A stretch of 64,000 nt of DNA, taken from Sphingomonas canadensis. GTDB lineage: Bacteria > Pseudomonadota > Alphaproteobacteria > Sphingomonadales > Sphingomonadaceae. Positions within the stretch are counted from its first letter, which is position 1; every line of letters starts with the position of its first letter. Shown here piece after piece: positions 42,960 through 53,035 of this stretch. The DNA lies in contig NZ_JAPDRA010000010.1 in NCBI RefSeq assembly GCF_026013525.1, positions 106,589 through 170,588 of the forward strand. The letters run 5' to 3'. Both the position numbers and the translations under genes were made by a program. The notes under the pieces are model-generated. The model saw only the letters and a list, made by a program, of their open reading frames with translations, was not told the origin of the DNA and ran no database searches.

Positions 42960-43084
42960 GGCATTTCCTGTCGTATGAAGATGTTGGGCGGACGGCCCGG
43001 ACAGAACCGGGCGGCGTCCCGCGGGGGTGCCCGTTCAGGGCACGCGGTGGAGGATGCGGGCCGTGCGCGCGGCCCGCGGGAAGC

Positions 43085-43387
43085 TCACTCGAGCCGGCGC
43101 TCGAACGGCAGCCGCAGCGCGGCCGGCGGCGCGGCAGTGCGCGCCGGGATCGCCACGGCCTGGGGGCGAAGCGCGGGAAGCGCGGCCTGGGCGGTGACGG
43201 CTCGTACGGGCTGGACCGCGGCCTGCACCGCCTCCGCCGCCTGGACCACCGCCACGCCCTGCACCTGCCGCAGCGAGCCCGCACGGTCGCCCGTGGCGCC
43301 GCCGGTCAGGCTCGCGAGGATCGCGGTGAGGATGAGCAAAAGGTCCATCAGCGCCGGGACATAATCATTGAGCGCCCGTTCGTCCAA
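43085..43387 (-). CDS. Possible small membrane protein
   Basis: A 100-residue frame upstream of secA, starting with TTG 43387 or ATG 43348 without a clear ribosome binding site. The first 30 residues have one membrane segment (ALMDLLLILTAILASLTGG); the rest is Ala/Val/Gln-rich. It may be a real gene or chance in GC-rich DNA. Apart from this frame I see nothing in 42960-43418. Confidence 0.35.
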   Translation of the reverse strand: MDERALNDYVPALMDLLLILTAILASLTGGATGDRAGSLRQVQGVAVVQAAEAVQAAVQPVRAVTAQAALPALRPQAVAIPARTAAPPAALRLPFERRLE

Positions 43388-43418
43388 TCAAAAGCCGGGA
43401 CGGCGATCCACGCGCCGG

Positions 43419-43859
43419 TCAGAACGATAGCATCCAGTTGAACCGGCTTCGCCATTTGTCGGCCACGGCATTGCCGCTCGCGTCACGCGCCGGGATGAAG
43501 CGGCCGCGCTTGCGCATGAGGTAACAAGTGGCCTCGTCGAGCGCCTTATGACCGGAGGATTTGACGATCTGACAGTCGGTCACCCTTCCCTTCGGACTGA
43601 TGCTGAGTTCGAAACCCACCATGCCCTGGTGCCCCGCGCTCCGCGATTCCGGCGGATAGGATGAATCAGTGATCCACAAACTGGGCATTTCGCGCGGGGC
43701 CGCCCGCTTCACCGGAAACTCCGGCAAATCCTGTTCTTCGGGAACCCCGGCCTCAGGAAGAGACGCTCCCCCGCCGCCGGATTCCTGTGAATGGACCGGA
43801 GCGGTCATGCAAAGCAACACCAGGCCCAGGACCATCGAATTTTTGCGCAGCGTCATCAT
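43419..43859 (-). CDS. Secreted TonB C-terminal domain protein
   Basis: A 146-residue protein starting at ATG 43859 (ATG 43856 also possible). It has a signal peptide (NSMVLGLVLLCMTAPVHSQ) and an acidic linker. Residues about 65-146 are a TonB-C domain: SYPPESRSAGHQGMVGFELS, ISPKGRVTDCQIVKSSGHKA and FIPARDASG. It lacks the usual membrane-anchored N-terminus. It lies next to a second TonB-C gene. Confidence 0.8.
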   Translation of the reverse strand: MMTLRKNSMVLGLVLLCMTAPVHSQESGGGGASLPEAGVPEEQDLPEFPVKRAAPREMPSLWITDSSYPPESRSAGHQGMVGFELSISPKGRVTDCQIVKSSGHKALDEATCYLMRKRGRFIPARDASGNAVADKWRSRFNWMLSF

Positions 43860-43965
43860 CTTCTGAAGAACCAAGCAAAAACAGGAGAGAATGTCGACCA
43901 CCTTTCCGTCTCGATCGATCGAATACTTTCCATCCCAAAGCGATCTTGCGCGCAGCCGCGCATTT

Positions 43966-44550
43966 TTACCGTTCGAGCATCCAGCGAAAACGCGAATCCC
44001 AATGGCCCGTCACCGGCTGTCCGTTACTGTCACGGGCCGGATGGAAGCGCGCCCGTTCCGTCAGCAGCGCGCAGGTCGCGTCGTCGAGCACCTGGTGCCC
44101 GCTGCTCGAATCGACCCTGCATCCGGAAACCCGGCCATCGGGACCGATCGAGAGCGTGAAGCCCACAATGCCTTCGATATCCGCCCGGCGTGCCGCCGCC
44201 GGATAATCGTCGTTCGTGACCCAGCCTCCCGGCGAACCTGCCGGAACCGCGGCCACCGCCACATCCGGCGATTCCGGGACGAGCGGTGCCCAGGCCTGCC
44301 CCCCGGCCTCCGCCTCCAGTTCATTCCGGAACGCCGCCTGTTCGGTGGATACCGGCGCGGGCCTGTTCCATTCCGCGATGAGCTGCTGCGCCAGCGGCAC
44401 CGCCAGCTTGAGCAGCAGCGCCAGCAGCACGGCGGTAAGCAGGAACACCGCGCCCAGCACGATCGCGACCACCGCCTTGCCGTCGCCGACAAGCACGCTA
44501 GGACGTGGCTCGCCCGTCTGGTTCTGGAGCTGCCGCTTGTCCTCTTCCAT
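43966..44550 (-). CDS. TonB-like energy transducer
   Basis: A 194-residue protein starting at ATG 44550. One membrane segment lies at about 26-54 (AVVAIVLGAVFLLTAVLLAL), then a linker and a TonB-C domain with DYPAAARRADIEGIVGFTLS, GPDGRVSGCRVDSSSGHQVL and FHPARDSNGQP. It may couple proton force to outer-membrane receptors. Its start overlaps the argJ start head to head by 14 bases, so the two cannot have long separate leaders. Confidence 0.8.
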   Translation of the reverse strand: MEEDKRQLQNQTGEPRPSVLVGDGKAVVAIVLGAVFLLTAVLLALLLKLAVPLAQQLIAEWNRPAPVSTEQAAFRNELEAEAGGQAWAPLVPESPDVAVAAVPAGSPGGWVTNDDYPAAARRADIEGIVGFTLSIGPDGRVSGCRVDSSSGHQVLDDATCALLTERARFHPARDSNGQPVTGHWDSRFRWMLER

Positions 44551-45766
44551 CTCTCCGCTCGCCCCTGAAGCCTTTCCCGCCCTGCCGGAGATCGGCGGCG
44601 TCACTCTGCGCGTGGCGCGGGCGCGATACAAGAACTGGGACCGGTGCGACCTCACCTTCGTCACACTGGCGCCGGGAACCGCGGTGGCGGGAGTTCTGAC
44701 GCAGAGCCGCTGTCCCTCGCCCGAGGTCGAATGGTGCCGCGCCGCGCTGCCGCTGGGCACCGCGCGCGCGCTGGTGGTCAATGCGGGCAACTCCAACGCC
44801 TTCACCGGCAGCCGCGGCCGTGCTGCGGTGGAGGCGATCGCGGCACGCACCGCCGCGCATCTCGGCTGCCAGCCCTCCGACGTGTTCGTCGCCTCCACCG
44901 GAGTGATCGGCGTGCCGCTGCCGGTCGACAAGGCAGAGGCCGGGCTGGATGCCGCCTATGCCGCCGCGCCCTGTAGCTGGGAGGATGCCGCCGCCACGAT
45001 CATGACCACCGACACCTTCGCCAAGGGCGCACGCGCCGAGGTGACGGTGGCCGGACGCCCGGTGAAGCTGGCGGGGATCATCAAGGGGTCGGGCATGATC
45101 GCGCCGGACATGGCGACGATGCTGGGCTTCATCTTCACCGATGCGGCGGTCGATCCCGCCTTCCTTCAGCAGGCGCTGTCCGACGCTAATTCGGCGACCT
45201 TTTCGTGCATCACGGTGGATGGCGACACCTCGACCAGCGACACCGTGCTCGCCTTCGCGACCGGCGTGGCGGGCAACCGCTTGCTCGATTCGAACGATGT
45301 CGAGGGCGCGCATGAATTCCGCGCCGCGCTGAAGGACCTGTGCCGCGAACTCGCGCAGCTTGTGGTGCGCGACGGCGAAGGCGCGCAGAAGCTGATCGCG
45401 ATCACCGTCGAAGGCGCCGAGAGCGACCGCAGCGCCCACCGCATCGCCATGTCGATCGCCAATTCGCCGCTGGTGAAGACCGCGATCGCGGGCGAGGACG
45501 CCAATTGGGGCCGCGTGGTGATGGCGGTCGGCAAGGCCGGCGAACCGGCCGAGCGCGACCGGCTGTCGATCCGCTTCGGCGACACCCAGGTCGCGCGCAA
45601 CGGGCTGGCGGTCGAGGGCTATGACGAAGCGCCCGTCGCCGCGCACCTGAAGGGGCGCGGGGTGGAAATCGGCGTCGACCTGGGCCTGGGGGAAGGCCGC
45701 GCGACCGTTTGGACGTGCGACCTCACCCATGGCTATATATCGATCAACGCCGATTACCGGAGCTGA
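44537..45766 (+). CDS. argJ: Bifunctional ornithine acetyltransferase/N-acetylglutamate synthase
   Basis: A 409-residue protein. The start is TTG 44537, with GGAG seven bases upstream; no ATG is available before the conserved N-terminus ISPLAPEAFPALPEIGGV. The self-cleavage site is ATML with nucleophile Thr194 (GMIAPDMATMLGFIF). It makes N-acetylglutamate and moves the acetyl group from acetylornithine in arginine synthesis. Head-to-head overlap with a TonB-like gene is unusual. Confidence 0.95.
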   Translation: MSSSISPLAPEAFPALPEIGGVTLRVARARYKNWDRCDLTFVTLAPGTAVAGVLTQSRCPSPEVEWCRAALPLGTARALVVNAGNSNAFTGSRGRAAVEAIAARTAAHLGCQPSDVFVASTGVIGVPLPVDKAEAGLDAAYAAAPCSWEDAAATIMTTDTFAKGARAEVTVAGRPVKLAGIIKGSGMIAPDMATMLGFIFTDAAVDPAFLQQALSDANSATFSCITVDGDTSTSDTVLAFATGVAGNRLLDSNDVEGAHEFRAALKDLCRELAQLVVRDGEGAQKLIAITVEGAESDRSAHRIAMSIANSPLVKTAIAGEDANWGRVVMAVGKAGEPAERDRLSIRFGDTQVARNGLAVEGYDEAPVAAHLKGRGVEIGVDLGLGEGRATVWTCDLTHGYISINADYRS

Positions 45767-45848
45767 GGCGCAGGCCTTGCACTTCGTGAGCCGGCGCCCC
45801 AGTAGGGCGCGCCGCGACTCCGCGCGGCCCCAGACAAGGGAGGCTCCC

Positions 45849-46047
45849 ATGGCACGCCATGATCGCACCGACGACCTGCCCTGCTTTCGAGGTCACGAGT
45901 AAGCGCCGCAAAGGCTATCCGTCCGAAACGCACGTCAAGCGAGGGCTGCGTTTCGTCCACGGCGACGTCGAGCTGGTCGAAAAGCTCGGCCGCAAGGACC
46001 CATGTCCTTGCGGGTCAGGAAAATGCTTTCAAGCGATGCTGCCTTAG
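45849..46047 (+). pseudogene. Decayed SEC-C zinc-motif protein
   Basis: Between argJ and trxA (45767-46186) I find only remnants. A start at ATG 45849 gives [17 protein letters not shown] and stops; a second frame (open from ATG 45859) carries [18 protein letters not shown] and [20 protein letters not shown]. The last pair of zinc ligands expected in a SEC-C motif is missing. One frame change near 45900 and a damaged end would explain it. The rest of this gap shows nothing except the trxA terminator. Confidence 0.5.
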
Positions 46048-46146
46048 CTCAGGCCGGTTTCGATGGCGCGGAGCGTCATGACTACTGGCGCGACTGAAGC
46101 GAAGATCAAGGCGGGTATGGCCCTATCGAAAGCCACCCTGAACGAC

Positions 46147-46178
46147 GGAAAATACCCCGCCCGCCATGCCGGGCGGGG
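46147..46178 (-). terminator. Rho-independent terminator of trxA
   Basis: CCCCGCCCG (46155-46163) pairs exactly with CGGGCGGGG (46170-46178) around a six-base loop; on the minus strand it is followed by TATTTTCC. It lies eight bases downstream of the trxA stop and ends the leftward operon. Confidence 0.88.
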
Positions 46179-46186
46179 CAGTTTCC

Positions 46187-46507
46187 TCAAAGGCCCCGCT
46201 CGATCCACTGCCTGATCGCGCTCTTCGGCATGGCGCCGACCTGGGTCGCGGCGATCTGGCCGTCCTTGAACAGGATCATCGTCGGGATGCCGCGCACGCC
46301 GTACTTGCCGGGCGCCTCGGGATTCTCGTCGATGTCGACCTTCACGATCTGGACCTGGTCGCCCAGCTCTTCCGACAGCTCCTCCAGCGCCGGGCCGATC
46401 ATCTTGCACGGGCCGCACCATTCGGCCCAGAAATCCACCACCACCGGCTTGCCGGACTGAAGGACGTCGGCCTCGAAGCTGGCGTCGGTGACTGCCTTGG
46501 TCGCCAT
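46187..46507 (-). CDS. trxA: Thioredoxin
   Basis: A 106-residue protein with the active site WCGPC (residues 30-34) in [14 protein letters not shown] and cis-Pro75 in GIPTM. It reduces protein disulfides in the cytosol. It is the last gene of the tsaE-to-trxA leftward chain, 50 bases after addA. Confidence 0.98.
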   Translation of the reverse strand: MATKAVTDASFEADVLQSGKPVVVDFWAEWCGPCKMIGPALEELSEELGDQVQIVKVDIDENPEAPGKYGVRGIPTMILFKDGQIAATQVGAMPKSAIRQWIERGL

Positions 46508-46557
46508 TACTGAATCTCCTTGCTTTCGCCGGTATCTATGAAGCCTGGGCGCGATGC

Positions 46558-49500
46558 TCAAGCGCGCGGCGCCAAGCTTTGCTCCGTCGCGTCCAAGCGC
46601 GGCTTGTGGCGCTCGATCAGCACGGGCGGCAGCGCGTGGAGTACCGGCCCGGCGGTGTAGAGCAGCGCGGCCTCCACCGTGCGCCCGGGAAACACTACCT
46701 CCAGCGCGGCGACATAGGCCGCGATCTGGCGCAGGTGCCACGGCGGAACCGATTCGACGTCCGCGGGCGCGCGGCGCGCGGTCTTGAAATCGATCACGCG
46801 CACCCGCTCCGGCGTCACCACCAGCCGGTCCACGGTGCCCGCCACCACGGCCCCGCCCACCACCGCGGCGATCGGTGCCTCGGCGATCGATCCGGGGCCG
46901 AACAGCTCGGCGAAGGCCGCGTCCTCCGTCACGCGCAGCGCATCGCGCACCAGCGCGGCGCGCGCGGCCGGATCGGCCACGCCGCCCGCCCCGGCCAGCC
47001 AGCGATCCGCGGCATCGGCGCGGCGCTCCGCCGGCACGGCGGGCAGCCGCTCGAACAGCGCGTGGAGCAGCCGCCCGCGCTCGGCCGCGGCACGCATCGC
47101 GGGTCCGGGCGGCGGATCGGTGACCAGATCCTCGCCCAGCGACGAAGGCGCCAGCGGACGCGGCGGACGCGACTCCTCCGGCGCCGGGAGCAGCAGCCAT
47201 CCGGGCGCGGACGGCGGCGGTGCGGCTCCGGCCCGCGCGGCGGCCCTGGCGGGGACCGGCGGTTCCGGAGCGGTGCCGGTGAAGACGCGCTCCCCCTCCC
47301 CCGTCACGCCCAGCGCGTCGAACGCGCGGGCGGCGAGCGCGTGCCAGCTATCGGGCGGCGCCACGCCCTTGGCGCGCGGCCCCAGCGCGCCCGCGATCAC
47401 CAGCCGCTCCTCGGCGCGCGTGGCCGCGACGTAGAACAGCCGCCAATGTTCCTGCAGCTCGCGCGCATCGGTGGCGGCCAGCACCTCGGCCAGCGGGGGC
47501 AGCCGCTCCTCGGCGCGGGGGCGGAAGATCGGGATGGGGTCGCCCTCATGCCCCTCGGGCCTCCAGCCGAACAGGTCGCGGCGGTTGTTCGCGGGATCGA
47601 TGGTGGCATCGGCCAGGATCACCAGCGGCGCCTGAAGCCCCTTCGATCCGTGCGCCGTCATCACGCGGACGGCGCCGCGCGGCTCGCCCGATTCGCGCTT
47701 CAGCCAGAATTCATCGCGATCGAACCAGTCGAGGAAGCGCTGGAGCGAGGGCGTGGCGACGCTTTCAAAGCTGAGCGCGGCGCCGAGCAGCTCGTCGATC
47801 GGATCGCGCGCCTCCTCGCCCAGCCGGTGAAGCAGACGGCGGCGGCCCTGCATCGGGCCGGACAATATCTCCTCCAGGAAGCGGTAGGGCGTGGTGAAAT
47901 CCGCCCGCGCCAGCAACGCGCGCAGCGGCGCCAGCCGTTCCTCGCTCTGCGTCACGCTCAGATGCGCCCACAGGCTGCCGCGCTCGCGCAACGCCGCGGC
48001 CATCAGCTCGTCCTGGCTCCAGCCGATCAGCGGCGAGACCAGCAGCGAAGCCAGCGACAGATCGTCCTCCGGCTGGAGCGCGAAGCGGATCGCGGCCAGC
48101 AGGTCCTGCACGGCCAGCGGCGCGTTGAGCCGCAGCCGGTCCACCCCCGCCACCGGCACGCCCTCCGCATAGAGCCGCGCGACGATCAGCGAGGCCAGCT
48201 CGCCGCGGCGCTTCACCAGGATCATCACATCGCCCGGCTCCAGCGTGCGGCCCTTGCTGCCCAGCTCCAGCGTGCCGACCCAGGCCTTCACCTGACGCGC
48301 GATGCGCCGCGCCAGCGCGCGGGTGGCGTCGTCGACCCATTCCTCCTCGTCGCCCTCCGGATCGCCCTGCCCGGCGGCGATGGGCGGCCACAGCGCGACG
48401 CTGCCCGGCCCCGCCACCCGGCTGCCGTGCGGCTCGATCGCGCTGAACGCGCCCAGCGCATCCGGGGGCAGCGCGCCGATCGCATTATCGACGAACTCCA
48501 GCACCGGCCGCGTCGAGCGATAGCTGTGGGTAAGCGACAGCGTGTCGAGCGGCGCGGCGCGGCGCGGATCGTCGAAGGCGTCATAGCGGTCGCGCGCCAG
48601 CGCGGCCTCCGCCAGCCGCTCGAAATGGCGGTGCGCCAGCGCGAAATAATAGGGATCGGTGCCCTGGAAGCCGAAGATCGCCTGTTTGTAATCGCCAACG
48701 GTGAACAGCGTGCGGACGCCCTCCGCGCGCGTCGTCTCGCCCGCGAAGAACTCGTCGGCCACCGCGCGGACGATGCGCCACTGGTCCCAGTTGGTGTCCT
48801 GCGCCTCGTCGATCAGCACATGCTCGGTCGCCTGATCTAGCTTGTAGCGCACCCAATCGCCCATGCCGGGCGTGGCGAGCAGGCGGACGGTGGCGCGGAT
48901 CAGGTCGTCGAAATCCACCGCGCCCGCGCGCCGCTTGGCATCGGCATAGGCGCGGGCATAGTCGCGCCCGGCCTCCAGCCCGCGCGCCAGCAGATCGGCA
49001 TAGGCCGCGCCGCTGCGCATCGCGATCAGCGCGGCACAGGCATCGCCCAGCGCCTCCGCCAGCACCTCATAGGCGGGCTCGGCATCGGTCAGCTTGGCCG
49101 AAACGCTGCGCGGCTTGCCGTCCCTGGTGCGAAAGGCGAGCAGCAGATCGCCCAGCCAGGCCACGCGCGCCGCCGGGCCGGCCGCGATCCAGCTCGCGAT
49201 CAGATCCGCGCGCTCCAGCCCGGTCTTGGCGCCCCGGGCGGCGTTGGCGGCGGCGATCCGGCGCAGGCCGGCGATGTCGAAGGCATCATCGGCGCAGGCT
49301 TCGGCCAGCGCGGCCTCGATATCGCCCGAGGGCAGGCCCAGCGCGCGGCGCACGAACGGCTGGATTCCGGCGGGCAGCGCCTCCAGCGCGTCGGCGGCGT
49401 GCGCGCAAGCGGCCAGGAAGCCCTCCGCCCCGCCCTCGCCCATCCGCAGGCTAAGCGCGCCGATCGCATCGATCAGGCTCCCGCGCCCCTCGCGCTCGGC

Positions 49501-50007
49501 GGCCACCAGCATCTCCGCCAGCGCCTCGCGCCTCAGCCCCGCCTCCTCGCGCTCGTCGAGCGGGCGGAAGCCGGGGATAAGCCCCGCCTCGACCGGGAAG
49601 GCGGCGAGCAGTCCCTGGCAGAAGCTGTGGATCGTCTGGATGCGCAGTCCCCCGCCAGGTGCATCCAGCACCTTGGCGAACAGCGTGCGGGCGAGCGCGA
49701 TCTGCTCCGGCCCGCCGCGCTCGCCCAGCGCGTCGAGATCGCGCTGGAGATCGATCCGGTCCGCGCGCACCCAATGCGCCAGCCGCGCGGCGATGCGCCC
49801 GGCCATCTCGGCCGCGCCCGCCTTGGTGAAGGTCAGGCACAGGATCGCGCCGGGATCGACCCCGCGCAACAACAGCCGCCAGACGCGCGCGGCGAGCACC
49901 TGGGTCTTGCCCGTCCCCGCCGACGCGGCGAGCCAGATGTTGCGCAGCGGATCGCTGGCATCGCGCTGGTTGCCCTGGAGCGGGTGAAGGACGGCGGGGC
50001 CGGTCAT
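46558..50007 (-). CDS. addA: Double-strand-break repair helicase-nuclease AddA
   Basis: A 1149-residue UvrD-type helicase with a C-terminal nuclease. Walker A is [10 protein letters not shown] (28-37), helicase motif II is LIDEAQDTN, and the nuclease core is [20 protein letters not shown] with the Gln-Tyr motif [10 protein letters not shown]. With AddB it resects broken DNA for RecA. It follows addB on the same strand with a 36-base gap. Confidence 0.97.
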   Translation of the reverse strand: MTGPAVLHPLQGNQRDASDPLRNIWLAASAGTGKTQVLAARVWRLLLRGVDPGAILCLTFTKAGAAEMAGRIAARLAHWVRADRIDLQRDLDALGERGGPEQIALARTLFAKVLDAPGGGLRIQTIHSFCQGLLAAFPVEAGLIPGFRPLDEREEAGLRREALAEMLVAAEREGRGSLIDAIGALSLRMGEGGAEGFLAACAHAADALEALPAGIQPFVRRALGLPSGDIEAALAEACADDAFDIAGLRRIAAANAARGAKTGLERADLIASWIAAGPAARVAWLGDLLLAFRTRDGKPRSVSAKLTDAEPAYEVLAEALGDACAALIAMRSGAAYADLLARGLEAGRDYARAYADAKRRAGAVDFDDLIRATVRLLATPGMGDWVRYKLDQATEHVLIDEAQDTNWDQWRIVRAVADEFFAGETTRAEGVRTLFTVGDYKQAIFGFQGTDPYYFALAHRHFERLAEAALARDRYDAFDDPRRAAPLDTLSLTHSYRSTRPVLEFVDNAIGALPPDALGAFSAIEPHGSRVAGPGSVALWPPIAAGQGDPEGDEEEWVDDATRALARRIARQVKAWVGTLELGSKGRTLEPGDVMILVKRRGELASLIVARLYAEGVPVAGVDRLRLNAPLAVQDLLAAIRFALQPEDDLSLASLLVSPLIGWSQDELMAAALRERGSLWAHLSVTQSEERLAPLRALLARADFTTPYRFLEEILSGPMQGRRRLLHRLGEEARDPIDELLGAALSFESVATPSLQRFLDWFDRDEFWLKRESGEPRGAVRVMTAHGSKGLQAPLVILADATIDPANNRRDLFGWRPEGHEGDPIPIFRPRAEERLPPLAEVLAATDARELQEHWRLFYVAATRAEERLVIAGALGPRAKGVAPPDSWHALAARAFDALGVTGEGERVFTGTAPEPPVPARAAARAGAAPPPSAPGWLLLPAPEESRPPRPLAPSSLGEDLVTDPPPGPAMRAAAERGRLLHALFERLPAVPAERRADAADRWLAGAGGVADPAARAALVRDALRVTEDAAFAELFGPGSIAEAPIAAVVGGAVVAGTVDRLVVTPERVRVIDFKTARRAPADVESVPPWHLRQIAAYVAALEVVFPGRTVEAALLYTAGPVLHALPPVLIERHKPRLDATEQSLAPRA

Positions 50008-50043
50008 GCCAGCCTTTCCCGGAAGGGGGATCGGTCGGCCAGC

Positions 50044-52989
50044 CTAGTCACGCCCATACCATTCCTCCAGCCGCATGAGCTGATCGTAATCGGCATAGGG
50101 CGCGAATTCGGGGTGGAGCTTGGCGGTGAACGGCTCGCCGCCGGTCAGCCAGCGCGCGGCGGCATCGGCGAAATTCTCCGCCGCGATCGCCACGAAATCC
50201 TCGGCCGGGATCGGATCGCGCCGCTTCGGATTGCACGGCGAATCGATATAGCCGAAGCGCCCGTCCTTCTTCGACAGCGACCAATATTCGAAGGCACCCG
50301 CCTCCCCCGCGATGCCATCGAAGCCGCCGCGCTCGGCGATCAGGCCGAGCAGCCCGAGCTGGAGGCTGTAGCCCTGGCGGACCGAGGCTATCGAGGGCGG
50401 CTTTCCGGTCTTATAGTCCACGATCGCCAGCCGCCCGTCGCCGCACCGGTCCACCCGGTCGAACGTGCCGCTCAGCTCCACGCCCGCGAAGGGGATCGTG
50501 CCCTTGCGCTCCACCGCCAGCACGCGGCGCTGCTCGCCTTCCAGCCGCGCGATCTCACCCGCGATCCAGTCGATAGCCTCCATCAGCCGCGGCTGCCACA
50601 GCGCGCGCATCATCGGATGGGTGCGCTCGTCCGCCAGCATCGCCTCCGCGCGGGCGCGCAGCTTCTCCGGCGCGCAATCGTCCTCAGCGAACCAGCGTTC
50701 GAGCACGGCGTGGACCGCCGTTCCGCGCCACGCCGCGCTGGGATCGGCATCGACGGGATCGAGCGGGGCGAGCCGCAGCATGCGCCGCGCATAGAAGGCG
50801 AAGGGATCGGCCTTCAGCCGGTCCACCTCGGTCACCGAGATGCGGCGCGGGCGGATCTCCACGGGCGGGCAGGGCTCGGGCCGCGACGCCGGGTCGTGGC
50901 CGCCGGGATCGTCGATCGCACCGAGCCAACCAGCGATCTCCCCCGCCCGTTCCAGCCCGCCCGACAGCGCCTCCAGCCGCAGCCAGAAGCGCGAGGCGAT
51001 GGTGGGCGCGGTGGCATCGCGCTGGGCGCGGGTCAGCAGCACCTGCGGCGCCCCCAGCGCACCCGCCAGATCGTGCGCGGAGAGGCCGATGCCCCGTTCC
51101 AGCCCCGGCAGCCCCAGCTCGGCGCGGATGCGCGGCGCCAGCCAGGGATCGGGCGCGGGCAGGCCGGGCCACACGCCCTCGTTCAGCCCGCCCAGGATCA
51201 TCAGGTCGGCATGCTGCAGCCGCGCCTCGATCAGGCCCAGGATCGCCAGGCGCGGATGGCCGCCCTGGGGCGGGCGCACCGCCACCTCGTCCATCAGCGT
51301 GCGCAGCAGCGCGGGCAGCTCGCCCGGATCGGCGGCGGGCGGGCCGGCGATCGCCTCGCGCTCCAGCGCGTCGAGCAGGTCGGCGGCGGCGCGGCCCTCG
51401 GCACGTGCCCACAGGCCGTCGCCCGCCAGCGCCTGCGCGCCCTCGCGCAGCGCGGCGAGCAGCGCGACGAGCGGCTGCTTGCCCGCCCCGAACGCCCCCT
51501 CCATCGGCGCCAGCAGATCGCGCGCGGCGGGCCACCATTGCTGCGCGGCGCGGCGCAGCGGGCCATCCCTGCCCTCCTGCTCCGCCAGATGCCGGTCGAT
51601 CCCCGCCAGCCCCGGCGCCGGACGCGGCCCGCGCAGCGCGAGGTCGAGCCGCCGCACGCCCTCCAGCCACGCCAGACGGTCGCCCGCCTGGACCAGCGGA
51701 TGCTTGAGCAGCGCGAGCAGCGGCAGCGGCGCGAAGCCCTGCGCCGCCGCCTCGGCCAGCGCCAGCAGCAGCGTTCCCGGCGGCAGCACCGAAAGCGGCT
51801 GGCCGGCCGAATCGTCGATCTCGATCCCCCAGCGCGCGCAATGCGCCGCCACGCGCCGGGCGAGCGCGCGATCCGGCGTCACCAGCGCGGCGGTGCGCCC
51901 CGGCGTCTCCAGCACCTCGCGCAGCGCCAGCGCGATCGCCTGGGCCTCCTGCGCGGGATTGGCCAGCTCCAGCGCGCGCACGTCCGTAAGACGCCGCTCG
52001 GCCGCGGGCATCGCGCTCCAGCCATGGGTCAGCTCTGGCGGCTGCATCGCCGATGCGATCGCCTTGCTGCGCGCGGGCGGTGCGTCATGCTCGCTGGCCG
52101 CGCGCCACGGGTCGAACTCGCCGCGCGCCACGCCCATCCGGTCAAGGAGCTGCTTGAGCTGGTATTGCGGGTGCGTCTCGATGCTCCGGCGCCGCCGGCC
52201 GGTAACGGGATCGGGCGCATGGGGGCCGAGCGACTGCCACTCCGCCTCGCCCATGTCATGGGCCAGCCCGGGCAGCACTACCATGCCCTGCGGCAGCTCC
52301 GCCACGGTGCGCAGCAGCCGCGCGACCGCGGGCGCCGCGTCGGTAACACCCGCCGCACAGACGAAGCCCTCCGGCGGCGCCTCCCGCCAATGCGCCGCCA
52401 GCCGGGCGAGCAGCCGTGCGCGCCGGTCCGCCGCGTCGATCCGGCCCAGCCGCGCAAGCTCGCCCGGCCAGCGCTGGACGACGATCGCGAAGAAGGCGAG
52501 CGCGTTCTGCCAATGCTCTGACAACTCCTGCGTGCCCGGATCGATGCCAGCGAGCGCACCCGGGGGAATCTCCTCGACGATGAGCTGGTCGAGCGTGCGG
52601 CCCAGGTCTCCGGCCAGCCGCACCGCCTCCGCCGTGTCGATCCCTGCGCGCGTTTCCTGGATCAGCCGGGCCAGGATCATCCGCCGCTGGAGCGGATCGA
52701 CCGCGGGCGGCACCGGCTCCGCGGCGTCGGCGGGATCGAACGCCGCCCCGGCCGCCTCGCCGATCTCCGGATCGCCGATCGCCACCAGCCGGGGGAGCAG
52801 CAGCCCGCCCTTGCTGGCGCGCACAAAGGCCTCGTGGATCGCCCGTTTCGCGCGGTTATTGGGCAGCAGCACCATCCCCCGCGCCAGCCGCAGCGGATCG
52901 CCGCCGAACCGCCGGATCAGCCCGATCACCAGCGCATCGGAAAAGGCGCGATGCGGCGGGATGGTGTAAAGGCTCAGGCGGGCCGGCAT
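50044..52989 (-). CDS. addB: Double-strand-break repair protein AddB
   Basis: A 981-residue alphaproteobacterial AddB. The N-terminus has PNNRAKRAIHEAF; the nuclease site is LSGTFDRVDRCGDGRLAIVD with YKTGKPP and a later Gln. It lacks the Walker A of a full helicase, as usual. It forms the AddAB complex with the next gene. Confidence 0.95.
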   Translation of the reverse strand: MPARLSLYTIPPHRAFSDALVIGLIRRFGGDPLRLARGMVLLPNNRAKRAIHEAFVRASKGGLLLPRLVAIGDPEIGEAAGAAFDPADAAEPVPPAVDPLQRRMILARLIQETRAGIDTAEAVRLAGDLGRTLDQLIVEEIPPGALAGIDPGTQELSEHWQNALAFFAIVVQRWPGELARLGRIDAADRRARLLARLAAHWREAPPEGFVCAAGVTDAAPAVARLLRTVAELPQGMVVLPGLAHDMGEAEWQSLGPHAPDPVTGRRRRSIETHPQYQLKQLLDRMGVARGEFDPWRAASEHDAPPARSKAIASAMQPPELTHGWSAMPAAERRLTDVRALELANPAQEAQAIALALREVLETPGRTAALVTPDRALARRVAAHCARWGIEIDDSAGQPLSVLPPGTLLLALAEAAAQGFAPLPLLALLKHPLVQAGDRLAWLEGVRRLDLALRGPRPAPGLAGIDRHLAEQEGRDGPLRRAAQQWWPAARDLLAPMEGAFGAGKQPLVALLAALREGAQALAGDGLWARAEGRAAADLLDALEREAIAGPPAADPGELPALLRTLMDEVAVRPPQGGHPRLAILGLIEARLQHADLMILGGLNEGVWPGLPAPDPWLAPRIRAELGLPGLERGIGLSAHDLAGALGAPQVLLTRAQRDATAPTIASRFWLRLEALSGGLERAGEIAGWLGAIDDPGGHDPASRPEPCPPVEIRPRRISVTEVDRLKADPFAFYARRMLRLAPLDPVDADPSAAWRGTAVHAVLERWFAEDDCAPEKLRARAEAMLADERTHPMMRALWQPRLMEAIDWIAGEIARLEGEQRRVLAVERKGTIPFAGVELSGTFDRVDRCGDGRLAIVDYKTGKPPSIASVRQGYSLQLGLLGLIAERGGFDGIAGEAGAFEYWSLSKKDGRFGYIDSPCNPKRRDPIPAEDFVAIAAENFADAAARWLTGGEPFTAKLHPEFAPYADYDQLMRLEEWYGRD

Positions 52990-53035
52990 GATCCTTCACC
53001 TACCCCTTCGCGCGCGGCAAGGGGAAGGATCGAAA

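Noticed and set aside
46044..46421. A minus-strand frame through trxA and the gap
   Set aside because: It is out of frame with a clear thioredoxin and has no features of its own.
49399..52521. A 1040-codon frame opposite addA/addB
   Set aside because: Shadow of AddA/AddB; low-complexity Arg/Gln/Ala.
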